A stretch of 7,569 bases of DNA from Pseudomonadota bacterium (GCA_030632745.1 DAOVUE010000061.1:1-7569), one strand, 5' to 3'; shown: positions 1 through 7,371, counted from the stretch's first letter. Translations and numbers: made by a program. Notes: generated from the letters alone by a model not told the origin.

Positions 1-102
1 GGATTGAATGAAAGTTTTTAACAATTTATAATGAGGAGCTTAGAACAATTCAACGTTCAGCCCCTTACAACAGTCCCTTGAAACTGGGTTAGTACAAAGT
101 TT

Positions 103-144
103 GCTCTTATTTGCTGACGGCTCTTATTTGCGGACGGCTCTTAT
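103..144. repeat. 17-bp direct tandem repeat, about 2.5 copies
   Basis: Two adjacent 17-bp units, GCTCTTATTTGCTGACG (103-119) and GCTCTTATTTGCGGACG (120-136), differ at one base. A third partial copy, GCTCTTAT, follows at 137-144. The array lies in non-coding DNA ahead of element A. An open frame runs through it, but its translation is low-complexity and repeat-derived, so I do not treat it as a gene. The function is unknown; replication slippage is enough to explain it. Confidence 0.75.
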
Positions 145-201
145 CTAACATAAACAGCCTTGAGCGAACAAAAAGCTCCGCTATCTTAGGGATTTGGCAT
201 T

Positions 202-308
202 TATTAAAGTACCAAAACTGTTATGCTTTTGCCTCCCCCTTTTTCCCTCGGTGCCCCTTGAGGGTATTAAAGTACCAAACCTGTTATGCTTTTGCCTCCC
301 CCTTTTTC
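202..308. repeat. Duplicated 44-bp module flanking a 19-bp hairpin
   Basis: Positions 202-245 and 265-308 are near-identical, with one mismatch (A217 versus C280). Each starts TATTAAAGTACCAAA and ends GCCTCCCCCTTTTTC. Between them lies the 19-mer CCTCGGTGCCCCTTGAGGG (246-264), whose ends pair (CCTC with GAGG) around a GC-rich loop. The same 19-mer, followed by the same TATTAAAGTACCAA, recurs at 7390-7422 in element B. Confidence 0.85.
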
Positions 309-309
309 A

Positions 310-364
310 AAGGGGGATTGAGGGGGTTTAAGTTGTTGATTTCCAACCCCCTCAATCCCCCCTT
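310..364. repeat. Strong G/C-tract inverted repeat (stem-loop) inside element A
   Basis: AAGGGGGATTGAGGGGGTT (310-328) is the reverse complement of 345-364, apart from one extra C in the run at 357-362. The loop is 16 nt. Weaker complementarity continues outward (294-308 with 390-405), so the region can fold as one large nested hairpin. No T-tract follows directly, so this is not a standard intrinsic terminator. A structure this stable could still impede transcripts entering tamA from upstream, which is inference. Confidence 0.8.
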
Positions 365-467
365 CTACCAAAAGTAGGCGCCCTGAGGCGAAGAAAGGGG
401 GAAGCTAAGAGCAGAAAAACTGGTATTTCAATTAATACTAAATTCCTTACGTTGTTGTCTTAATGTC

Positions 468-500
468 ATAAAATCCACAGCAATAAATTTTATCTGGCTG
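468..500 (+). other. Probable N-terminal extension of tamA (missing n-region of the signal peptide)
   Basis: The reading frame of tamA stays open upstream of the ATG at 501, back to a TGA at 384-386. Codons 468-500 read ATA AAA TCC ... CTG, encoding IKSTAINFIWL. Joined to MLLLLCFSCTASA this makes a classical 24-residue signal peptide with a lysine at position 2 and an ASA-D cleavage site. The ATG at 501 alone gives a 13-residue leader with no positive charge. No in-frame ATG, GTG or TTG lies in 387-500. An ATG at 463-465 is out of frame (ATG TCA TAA) and would need one inserted base to join. The real start is therefore a rare ATA codon, a mutated start, or hidden by an indel. Confidence 0.5.
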
Positions 501-2303
501 ATGCTTCTCCTGCTGTGTTTTTCCTGTACTGCCAGTGCAGATACGGATAAACAAAGCTCAGAAAATTTAAAAAATAACACTCAGGCAGCTTCCAGTCAGC
601 AGAATATCCCCCCAAAAGTTGAAATTATTATCAATGGTATTGATGATGAGCTCAAAGATAATGCTATGGCTTATCTGGAACTCAGAAAAAGTATGGAAAA
701 CCCGCATTTTTCAGTTCCATGGCTAAGAAAATTACACAAAAAAGCTAATACCAATATCAGTGAAGCATTACAACCTTTTGGTTATTACCAGGTTATAGTC
801 ACCAGTTTTCTCAAGCAGCAGGAAGATAATAGCTGGCTGGCTGAGTATACCGTTGATAAGGGCGAAGCAGTTAAAGTTAAACTCATTGACATTGTCATTA
901 GCGGTCCGGCCAAACAGGACACTGAAGTAACAAAAGCCGTCAATGACTTCCCGATAAAACCCGGAGACAGTCTAAACCACGGCCAGTATGAAACAGCAAA
1001 GTCCGATTTAATTGTAGCTATTGCACGCATGGGTTATTCTAAAATTACCATTCAGGAAAAAGAAGTAATAGTCGATGCAAAAAAAAATACTGCCGACATA
1101 CATCTGCATCTACAAAGCGGTATTAAATACTATCTGGGCGACTTCATTTTCCACCAGGATTTTCTTAATGAAGAATTTATTCTCACCTATCTGCAGAATG
1201 TCAAATCCGGTGATCCGCATTCCAAAGATAAGTTATTAGAAATACAGGATTCTCTGCTGTCTTCCGGTTATTTTTCAAAAGTGGATGTTGAAGCAGGCTA
1301 TGAAAAAGTCAATACTGAACAGCAGATCCCTGTCGATATTTTCCTGGAGCCGGCAAAACGCCATAAATTCAGCGTTGGTGCCGGCTATGATACTCAGATT
1401 GAGGCTAATTTTAGTCTGCGCTGGCAGCATCGCCGCATCAATCGTTATGGTCATAATAGTGATGTGACTTCAAAATTCTCGCCTAAAAAAAGCTTCATAC
1501 GAGGTTCATACTGGATGCCGACAGGAAATCCATATACTGACAGGTATGGTATTGTGGCCAAATTTGAAACTGAAGATACCAGCACAACGGATCGAGATAC
1601 TTTTGATCTGCAGGCAGGTTACTGGTTTGAAAAGAAGGCATGGGAAGTTTCCCTGTTTACTGAATACAAGTTTGAACGTTTTACTATCGGTGATGACCCA
1701 AGGGAAGAAACAACGCTGGTCAGCCTGGGGCTTGGGGCTGAAAAAATCAATTTTGAAAAAAAACTCTTTCCCCGCCGAGGCTGGGAACTTACCGGGCTAG
1801 TAAAGCTTGCATCTGAGGCATTAGCTTCTGATATCAGTTATGCTCGTCTTCATGTTAAATCCCGGATGCTGTTCCCTATTGGTGAAAACGGACGTTTAAA
1901 TTTACGCGGCGAAGCGGGTTTCGCTGATGCCAGTGATTTTGAGCGATATCCTTCTTCACTGCGTTTTTATGCCGGTGGTGATCAAAGTGTCAGAGGTTAT
2001 AAATGGCAGGCCCTGGGACCTGTAGATCACAATGGCGAAGTGACTGGGGGTAGAAATGTACTGACAACCACAATAGAATATGATCATAAAGTCACTGATA
2101 AATGGGTGGCTGCCGGTTTTTTTGATGCGGGTAATGCCTATAATGATACCTTAGAAAAAGTATTTATGGGTGCCGGGTTTGGTGTACGTTATATACTGCC
2201 TATCGGTCTGGCCAGAGCTGATTTGGGCTTTCCATTAACTTCAGACAAAGATATCTCTACTGATAGTTACGTGTTTTATTTTGGCTTTGAGGTGACCTTA
2301 TGA
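501..2303 (+). CDS. tamA: TamA, Omp85-family outer-membrane component of the translocation and assembly module
   Basis: TamA is the outer-membrane subunit of the TAM complex. It works with TamB in inserting certain outer-membrane proteins such as autotransporters, and in envelope homeostasis. The 600 residues from this ATG compare with about 577 in E. coli. In order there are a short hydrophobic leader with an ASA-D cleavage site (residue 13), a polar linker, three POTRA-like domains (about 40-119, 123-206 and 207-284, the last with the G-Y-F turn at 256-258), and a C-terminal beta-barrel from about 288. The barrel carries the Omp85 signature GGDQSVRGY (492-500, with R498) and ends in an aromatic beta-signal, YFGFEVTL. 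The TGA stop overlaps the tamB ATG, indicating translational coupling. The start is doubtful: the leader from 501 lacks a charged n-region, no clear Shine-Dalgarno precedes it, and the frame continues upstream. BamA is less likely, because there are three POTRAs rather than five and tamB is adjacent. Confidence 0.95.
   Translation: MLLLLCFSCTASADTDKQSSENLKNNTQAASSQQNIPPKVEIIINGIDDELKDNAMAYLELRKSMENPHFSVPWLRKLHKKANTNISEALQPFGYYQVIVTSFLKQQEDNSWLAEYTVDKGEAVKVKLIDIVISGPAKQDTEVTKAVNDFPIKPGDSLNHGQYETAKSDLIVAIARMGYSKITIQEKEVIVDAKKNTADIHLHLQSGIKYYLGDFIFHQDFLNEEFILTYLQNVKSGDPHSKDKLLEIQDSLLSSGYFSKVDVEAGYEKVNTEQQIPVDIFLEPAKRHKFSVGAGYDTQIEANFSLRWQHRRINRYGHNSDVTSKFSPKKSFIRGSYWMPTGNPYTDRYGIVAKFETEDTSTTDRDTFDLQAGYWFEKKAWEVSLFTEYKFERFTIGDDPREETTLVSLGLGAEKINFEKKLFPRRGWELTGLVKLASEALASDISYARLHVKSRMLFPIGENGRLNLRGEAGFADASDFERYPSSLRFYAGGDQSVRGYKWQALGPVDHNGEVTGGRNVLTTTIEYDHKVTDKWVAAGFFDAGNAYNDTLEKVFMGAGFGVRYILPIGLARADLGFPLTSDKDISTDSYVFYFGFEVTL
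2289..2294 (+). promoter_or_regulatory. Shine-Dalgarno of tamB inside the tamA 3' end
   Basis: GAGGTG lies 5 bases ahead of the ATG at 2300. Together with the ATGA stop/start overlap it fixes the tamB start and points to coupled translation of the two subunits from one mRNA. Confidence 0.75.
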
Positions 2304-5300
2304 AGTTATCCTTCCCTCCCCTGCTGAAAAAAATTATTAAGACGATCACTATAGTATCAATAAGTCTGATCCTGCTCATAGTCAGTCTGATATTTGTTCT
2401 AATCGGTACCGATCGAGGCTTTCATTTTTTAATGGATACGGCTTCTGAAATGACTTCAGGGGCTTTAACTTTTTCTAAAATTACAGGAAATCTTCTCGGT
2501 GAACTCACCATTTCAGATTTTGCATATTCTGATGATGCGCTACAACTCAACTTAGATCAGTTTCAGTTTAACTGGCATCCAAAAAGCCTGTTGCAACGTA
2601 ATCTGATGATTGAGACCATTAAAGCTGACGGGGTCAAATTTAAACAGCTTCAGGCAGCGATTGAGCCGGAGGAAGAGGAAATATCTGACAGTCAGGAAGC
2701 TATTGAACTGCCTGATATCAGCCTTCCCGTCAATATCTATTTAAAACAAATACAGATCAGTGATGTCGACTTTGTCTCTGCTCCCGATGCAGAGGCGCTG
2801 CACATTGACAAGGTTCAGCTCAGTGCGGATATGATCGAGTCTGAAGTGAAGCTGCATCAATTTGCACTCAAGATGCCTGAAGTACAGGCCGCACTCAATG
2901 GATCGATTGAATTATTACAGGACTATCCTCTTTCACTGCAATCAGATATCAGCCTGACCTTGCCTGATCAACCTGAACTCACATTAGACGGCAGTATTCA
3001 GGGCAATCTGGAACAATTAACACTCGATCAGCAATTGAAGGGTTTAATCGATGCTTCGATTAAAGTACAGGCCAGCCAGCTGCTCAGCCAGCTGGTCTGG
3101 AAAGCTGATATTGTTATTGATAAATTTGAGCTTGCCCCGTTTATGCCGCCTCCTTCTGCTAATGATACTTCCGGCAGCGACACTTCTGGCAGCAATAAAG
3201 CTATTAATGAAAGCATTGCAGCTCAGATTAATCTTACAGGCGATCTACAGCAAGCCGATGCCATAATCAAAGCACAGGTATTAGCTGCAGCAAAGCCCAT
3301 AGCAGAAGATGATGAAACTTTATCCCGCTCACAGTCTCAACAGGCTGAAATTAATCTGGATGCTCATATTAGTTTTGCCGACCAGCAGTTTGAAACAACA
3401 ACACAATTAAAAAATTTACACTGGCCGCTCAGTGGTGAAGCGGATTTTTCCGCTGACTCCGGAACCATAGTACTGGCCGGAACACCCGATGCTTATACCC
3501 TATCTATTGAACTGGCACATTCCGGACTTTTATTACCTGAAGGCCAGTGGCAGGCTAATGCTAACGGTGGGCTATCACAAATTGACATAACATCCCTGCA
3601 CGGTTCCCTGCTAAACGGCACAGTCGATATCAGCAGCACCGTCGGCTGGGGTGATGAAATAAACTGGCAGGCTAAAGTACAGACAAAAAATATTGACCCC
3701 GGACAATTTCAAGCCGCATGGCCCGGCTCACTCGATATTGATATACAAAGCAATGGTCAGCTGGTCAATGAGAAACTCAGTGCCAAACTCATACTGAACA
3801 ATATCAGTGGTCAATTAAGACAAAAACCACTATTCGGCACGGGTGAATTTGAAATTATTGACCAGGATATCAGCATCAAGTCATTCCATCTGTCCAGTGC
3901 GGATGCAAAATTAGCCGCCAATGGCAAACTGGGGGAAAAACTGGATTTAAGCTGGTCTCTGGCAGTCTCTAAATTATCAGATATACTCCCCGAAGCTCAG
4001 GGCAGTATCAATGGCCGGGGTACCATCAGCGGAACAATTGAGCAGCCGGTTTTAGCTGCTGATCTGAAATTAGCCCAAATCCATTATGATACTATTAAAT
4101 TAAAGCAGGCTGATTTGCAATGCACACTCCATAGAGATCCACTTATCAGCTCTGATCTGGCACTGACGGCTCATAGTCTGGAGCTGGATGCACAGCTTAT
4201 TGAAACTATACAATTGACATTCAATGGCCCGCTGCAGGATCATCATATTAAATTCAGTGTTGATCACCAGCTGGCAAAAGTGTCTCTGCAGGCCAGCGGT
4301 CAATTCAATGAAGAACAGTTAAGCTGGGATGGAGTTGTTTCTCAATTACTCATTGACAGTAAAGATTATGGACAATGGAAACAGAAAAAACCCACTACTA
4401 TTTTCGGCAGTGCTGAAAAGGCTGCTGTCTCCCCCTTATGTCTGCAGGAGCAAAATACCAGCTTATGTACTCAGGTTGACTGGACACCTGAAAAAGGTGA
4501 TGCAAAACTTACTATAGAAAACCTCTCGTTTGAAAGAGCAAAGCCCTTTCTACCCGAAGACATCAGCCAGCTTACAGGAGGGCTTGATGTGGCGGCAAAC
4601 ATTGATTTAGCGCCTCAACTGCTGGCACACATCAAAGCTGATATCAAACCCGGTGAATTGACCTTTACTCAAGTTGGCACTGAGCCTATGACATTGGCAC
4701 ATAAAAACGGACTGATAGAAGCCGATTATACCGCTCAGAAACTTACGGCAAAATGGAATATTGAATTGGGGCCGCATGGGATTGACGGTAATATTGATAT
4801 TGATCGCAAAGCCTTAGAAACTGATCCCATGACAGCAGCCATGAATGGTAAGCTTAAAGTGGATATTAAAGACCTCGCCATCGTTAGTGCTGTGGTACCC
4901 GCAATTAATGACATCGATGGTCATATTTTAGCTAATTTGAAACTGGGAGGCACACCCGGTGAGCCCAGAATTGATGGTAAGGCTGAAGTCATTGCAGATA
5001 TTCTGAACATAGATGAGGCTGGCCTTAATATTAAAAACCTCAATATCAATGTTGTGGGAAAAAATAGCGGGCAGGATCTTGCGATAGACGGTAGTCTACA
5101 ATCGGGTGATGGTCAGCTGGAACTTAAAGGTCTGGTCAGCCTGGACAAAGAGCAGGGATTTCCCGTGCAGTTTGCAGCGCAGGGTGAAAATTTTCTCGCC
5201 ATTGATATACCTGACGCCTATGCAATTATTTCCCCGGACATTCAATTTACTCAAAAAGACGGCTTAATGACCATAAAAGGTAAAGTAGTCATTCCTGAAG

Positions 5301-5971
5301 CCACTATAGAGCCTTCCACTATTCCGGAAGGCAGTGTGGGTAAATCTGATGACGTGGTGGTACTCGGTGTAGAAAAAGAACAACCTGCCAATATGGATCT
5401 TGACATCACCATAGAACTTGGAGATAAAGTACGACTCAATGCCTTTGGTCTCAATACCGACCTGACCGGCGGCTTGACCGTAAAACAGGTTCCTAAGCAG
5501 TTAATGACAGCCAACGGAGAATTACATCTGGAAAACGGAACTTTCCGTGCTTTCGGTCAGGATCTGACCATTGATCAGGGTATCATTTTCTATGCTGGAG
5601 GCTATCTTGATAACCCCGGCATAAATCTGTCAGCTTTACGCTCTGTTTCTGGAACAGAGGTTGGTATCAAAGTCACCGGTTCTGCCAAAAAACCTGAAAT
5701 CAAACCTTTTTCAGATGATCCGACCTTAAGAGAAAAAGACATTGTTTCAATGATGCTCACCGGACAAAAAACCGATAATCTGAAAGAAGCCAGTGTCTAT
5801 GCCGGTACCAATATTAATGAAAAGTTGAGTGTTGGAGTTAATGCAGGGATGGGAGATGAGGCCACTGAATTTGTCACCCGCTACAAACTGACCGATAATA
5901 TAGAATTAGAAGGCACCAGCAGTTCAGAAAAAAGTGGGGGAGGTATTTTTTACACTTTTGAACTGGAGTAA
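2300..5971 (+). CDS. tamB: TamB, inner-membrane-anchored periplasmic component of the translocation and assembly module
   Basis: TamB spans the periplasm from an inner-membrane anchor to the POTRA domains of TamA. As an AsmA-like beta-taco protein it is also implicated in phospholipid transport to the outer membrane. The length, 1223 residues, is close to E. coli TamB (about 1259). Residues 1-13 are basic, and 14-36 form one uncleaved transmembrane anchor followed by GTDRGFHFL, as is usual in the family. An acidic patch (IEPEEEE, 121-127) precedes a long run of alternating hydrophobic/polar beta-strands. A Ser/Thr/Gly-rich spacer with a doubled TSGS lies at about 290-298. The Cys pair C714/C723 fits a paired-cysteine motif I recall in TamB proteins. 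The C-terminal TamB (DUF490) domain holds NPGINL (1105-1110), the following GIKVTGSAKKPEIKPFSDDP, and the SMMLTG motif (1150-1155). The protein ends in an amphipathic strand, FYTFELE. The start is set by the Shine-Dalgarno and the ATGA overlap. No intrinsic terminator follows. The reading frame is intact. Confidence 0.96.
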   Translation: MKLSFPPLLKKIIKTITIVSISLILLIVSLIFVLIGTDRGFHFLMDTASEMTSGALTFSKITGNLLGELTISDFAYSDDALQLNLDQFQFNWHPKSLLQRNLMIETIKADGVKFKQLQAAIEPEEEEISDSQEAIELPDISLPVNIYLKQIQISDVDFVSAPDAEALHIDKVQLSADMIESEVKLHQFALKMPEVQAALNGSIELLQDYPLSLQSDISLTLPDQPELTLDGSIQGNLEQLTLDQQLKGLIDASIKVQASQLLSQLVWKADIVIDKFELAPFMPPPSANDTSGSDTSGSNKAINESIAAQINLTGDLQQADAIIKAQVLAAAKPIAEDDETLSRSQSQQAEINLDAHISFADQQFETTTQLKNLHWPLSGEADFSADSGTIVLAGTPDAYTLSIELAHSGLLLPEGQWQANANGGLSQIDITSLHGSLLNGTVDISSTVGWGDEINWQAKVQTKNIDPGQFQAAWPGSLDIDIQSNGQLVNEKLSAKLILNNISGQLRQKPLFGTGEFEIIDQDISIKSFHLSSADAKLAANGKLGEKLDLSWSLAVSKLSDILPEAQGSINGRGTISGTIEQPVLAADLKLAQIHYDTIKLKQADLQCTLHRDPLISSDLALTAHSLELDAQLIETIQLTFNGPLQDHHIKFSVDHQLAKVSLQASGQFNEEQLSWDGVVSQLLIDSKDYGQWKQKKPTTIFGSAEKAAVSPLCLQEQNTSLCTQVDWTPEKGDAKLTIENLSFERAKPFLPEDISQLTGGLDVAANIDLAPQLLAHIKADIKPGELTFTQVGTEPMTLAHKNGLIEADYTAQKLTAKWNIELGPHGIDGNIDIDRKALETDPMTAAMNGKLKVDIKDLAIVSAVVPAINDIDGHILANLKLGGTPGEPRIDGKAEVIADILNIDEAGLNIKNLNINVVGKNSGQDLAIDGSLQSGDGQLELKGLVSLDKEQGFPVQFAAQGENFLAIDIPDAYAIISPDIQFTQKDGLMTIKGKVVIPEATIEPSTIPEGSVGKSDDVVVLGVEKEQPANMDLDITIELGDKVRLNAFGLNTDLTGGLTVKQVPKQLMTANGELHLENGTFRAFGQDLTIDQGIIFYAGGYLDNPGINLSALRSVSGTEVGIKVTGSAKKPEIKPFSDDPTLREKDIVSMMLTGQKTDNLKEASVYAGTNINEKLSVGVNAGMGDEATEFVTRYKLTDNIELEGTSSSEKSGGGIFYTFELE

Positions 5972-6063
5972 AGCTAAATTAATCAGTTAAAGCTACTGCG
6001 ATCGTCCAATACACTAAAGAGGTTCTTGCAAAACTCCCTAACACGTCATTTCTCTGCATACGC

Positions 6064-6095
6064 CTGGGTCAGACTCTGCGAAGGCAGTGATCCAG
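6064..6095. repeat. Internal stem-loop 1 of element C
   Basis: CTGGGTCA (6064-6071) pairs with TGATCCAG (6088-6095) through one G-T-type mismatch. After a small bulge, CTGC (6076-6079) pairs with GCAG (6084-6087) around the tetraloop GAAG. Confidence 0.65.
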
Positions 6096-6122
6096 AAATC
6101 AAAGGCTTACAAAAAAACATGG

Positions 6123-6170
6123 ATTCCCGCTAAAAGCTTGCCCCTAGCGAATGCAGGGGAATGCGGGAAT
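6123..6170. repeat. Internal stem-loop 2 of element C, ATTCCCGC/GCGGGAAT type
   Basis: ATTCCCGC (6123-6130) is the exact complement of GCGGGAAT (6163-6170). Inside it, CCCCT (6141-6145) pairs with AGGGG (6155-6159). The ATTCCC...GGGAAT outer stem resembles the small dRS3-type repeat described in Neisseria and similar short palindromes elsewhere. That is a likeness of motif only. Confidence 0.7.
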
Positions 6171-6196
6171 GACGGAGTTTTGCAAGAACCTCTAAA

Positions 6197-6247
6197 GATT
6201 AAGAGTTTCAACGGGTTAAGAGTTTCAACAGGTTAAGAGTTTTACCG
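6197..6247. repeat. Three 17-bp direct tandem repeats
   Basis: The units are GATTAAGAGTTTCAACG (6197-6213), GGTTAAGAGTTTCAACA (6214-6230) and GGTTAAGAGTTTTACCG (6231-6247). They share the core TTAAGAGTTT and begin immediately after the right flank of element C. The 17-bp period would place each copy about 1.6 helical turns apart. No function can be assigned. Confidence 0.85.
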
Positions 6248-6266
6248 TGTTACAATAATACACTCT

Positions 6267-6383
6267 TTAGTGGTGGCGATTTTTGTCGTATTTCAGTTCT
6301 ATTTCAGCCAGAAATAACTCAGCTGTTGCCAAAGCAGATTTGCTTTCCAGTATTGTTTTAATGCAACTGAAAATTCTTATTAG
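6267..6383 (-). other. Start-less 38-codon open stretch downstream of the LysR gene, possible gene remnant
   Basis: On the minus strand, in a different frame from the regulator, 38 sense codons run from just after a TGA (6384-6386) to a TAA at 6267-6269. The translation includes TILESKSALATAELFLAEIE, which looks like an amphipathic helix, followed by LKYDKNRHH. There is no ATG or GTG. The only TTG (6330-6332) would leave 21 residues, and no ribosome-binding site is evident. It may be the tail of a decayed gene, a leaderless small ORF or chance. I do not recognise it. Confidence 0.2.
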
Positions 6384-6387
6384 TCAC

Positions 6388-7329
6388 TTAAAATTTATTA
6401 TTCTCCTGATTAAAGGTTGAAAAAAAGTCCGGATCCATTACTTCAATAAAGCGTTTTGCCTGTGGTGATAAAAATTTCCCTTTGCGCAGCACCAGACCAT
6501 AGCTTCGTTTAGGAAAGTACTGTTCAAGAGGTTTACTAATTACCTTTTCTGAACCCGTCAAACAAACATCTGTTACTATTGAAATACCCATACCTAATTC
6601 TACATATTTTTTAATAATTTCCCATCCTCCAGCTTCCAGTGCAACTTTAAAGGATAGATTTTGCTGACGAAAAACCATATCAACAACGCGCCAGGTACTT
6701 AAATGGTGAGGAGGTAAAATTAATCCATAGGGACTAATATCTTCTAGAGTAATATTTTCTTTGTCTGTCAGAGGATGGTCTAAAGGGGTAATCAATACTG
6801 GATTATAAGTAAATATCGGACGGTATATAATATCCTCTGGCACATCGATCATTGACCCCACAGCAAAGTCCGCTTCATCCTCTCTTACCAGTGCCATGCC
6901 GTCACGGCCGGTCACATTCAGTAATTTGAGGTGTATCTGCGGACAGCACTGATTAAATTGTTCGACAAATTCCGGCAGGATATAAAGAATGGTCGATTCT
7001 CCCGCAGCAATACTTAAATTACCTGATTCCAGATATCCCATACGGGCAGCAAAAGTTTCATGTAAATTATCCATACCATCGACCAGATAGTTGGATAGTG
7101 TATAGAGCACTTCGCCTTCCGGAGTCAATTGTATCTTTGGCCCTCTTCTTTCAAACAACACTGTATTCAGCTCTCGTTCAAGTGCCTGAATCTGTAAAGT
7201 CACCGTTGGCTGACTTAAAAATAACAGCTCAGCAGCTTCACTGACATTTCCGGTTCTACTGACATGACAAAATGCCCGGAGTTGTTTTAAACGGTTTTTT
7301 TTGTAATAAATTGATGAAGTTTTAGTCAT
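6388..7329 (-). CDS. LysR-type transcriptional regulator, CysB-like
   Basis: This 313-residue protein has the normal LysR-family length and layout. A winged helix-turn-helix occupies about residues 14-73 (LKQLRAFCHVSRTGNVSEAA, then recognition helix SQPTVTLQIQALERE and wing FERRGPKIQLTPEGE). A linker helix follows to about 95, then a periplasmic-binding-protein-like effector domain at about 104-300. The effector domain resembles CysB: AAGESTILYILPE corresponds to the ligand-binding Thr region, WEIIKKYVELGMGISIVT to the conserved CysB segment, and the C-terminus has RKGKFLSPQAKRFIE. In this class the effectors are often sulfur or carbon metabolites, but neither effector nor targets can be read here. 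The gene converges on tamB and is a separate transcription unit. The ATG at 7329 is the only good start; its ribosome-binding site is weak (AAAGATC). Element B begins about 42 bp upstream, leaving little room for a native promoter. Confidence 0.93.
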   Translation of the reverse strand: MTKTSSIYYKKNRLKQLRAFCHVSRTGNVSEAAELLFLSQPTVTLQIQALERELNTVLFERRGPKIQLTPEGEVLYTLSNYLVDGMDNLHETFAARMGYLESGNLSIAAGESTILYILPEFVEQFNQCCPQIHLKLLNVTGRDGMALVREDEADFAVGSMIDVPEDIIYRPIFTYNPVLITPLDHPLTDKENITLEDISPYGLILPPHHLSTWRVVDMVFRQQNLSFKVALEAGGWEIIKKYVELGMGISIVTDVCLTGSEKVISKPLEQYFPKRSYGLVLRKGKFLSPQAKRFIEVMDPDFFSTFNQENNKF

Positions 7330-7348
7330 AATTTTTGATCTTTTTATT

Positions 7349-7364
7349 ACAATTTTCAGATTGT
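7349..7364. promoter_or_regulatory. Candidate operator dyad upstream of the LysR gene
   Basis: ACAAT-N6-ATTGT is a perfect 5-bp inverted repeat whose near edge is 19 bp from the start codon at 7329. LysR-type regulators commonly repress their own genes through short AT-rich dyads near the start, so this is a plausible autoregulatory site. It does not match the T-N11-A box cleanly, and a dyad this short can occur by chance in AT-rich DNA. Confidence 0.3.
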
Positions 7365-7371
7365 TTAGAAG

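Larger units (their letters stand above)
186..449. mobile_element. MITE-like non-autonomous element A with 30-bp imperfect TIRs
   Basis: The left end (186-215) begins TTAGGGATTTGGCATT and ends AAAGTACCAA. The reverse complement of 420-449 aligns to it without gaps at about 22 of 30 positions. TTA stands in the same orientation at both edges (186-188 and 447-449), which fits a 3-bp target duplication. The interior has no credible coding sequence. It holds a duplicated 44-bp module, a 19-bp hairpin module and a long G/C-tract inverted repeat. The same terminal motif recurs in element B (7372-7554), which supports a repeat family. The size (about 264 bp), inverted ends and lack of a transposase fit a MITE mobilised in trans by an IS; the parent IS cannot be named. 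Its right edge is only 51 bp before the tamA ATG at 501. Confidence 0.7.
6015..6196. mobile_element. MITE-like element C with perfect 19-bp TIRs and probable TAAA target duplication
   Basis: GAGGTTCTTGCAAAACTCC (6019-6037) is the exact reverse complement of 6174-6192. TAAA directly flanks both ends (6015-6018 and 6193-6196). The edge is ambiguous by a base or so, and TAA would be the 3-bp reading. The interior (about 136 bp) has no gene but is largely self-complementary, with two further hairpins. There is no transposase, so it would have to be moved in trans. The ends differ from those of elements A and B, so this is a second family. It sits between the convergent tamB and lysR genes, where its folding could help separate the two transcripts (inference). 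Confidence 0.8.

Noticed and set aside
111..377. 88-codon open frame on the plus strand upstream of tamA
   Set aside because: It runs through the 17-bp repeats and the duplicated modules of element A. Its translation simply repeats the module (YAFASPFF occurs twice) and resembles no protein family.
234..401. G-quadruplex potential from the GGGGG runs
   Set aside because: Only two G5 runs lie close together (312-316 and 322-326). The next is 70 bases away, and the runs are better explained as arms of the inverted repeat.
446..474. Possible tamA promoter with a TAAAAT -10 at 469-474
   Set aside because: No acceptable -35 lies 16-18 bp upstream (CTTACG is a poor match), and the -10 overlaps the probable tamA coding start at 468. 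It is too weak to list.
785..1030. Minus-strand and alternate-frame open frames inside tamA and tamB
   Set aside because: They are shadows of the two long, clearly homologous genes and show no independent protein features.
5972..5995. AGCTAA...TTAAAGCT as a tamB terminator
   Set aside because: The pairing is short and bulged, GC content is low, and no T-run follows.
6331..6346. AAAGCA-GATT-TGCTTT hairpin as a terminator for the LysR gene
   Set aside because: The stem is only 6 bp, AT-rich, and not followed by a T-tract on either strand.
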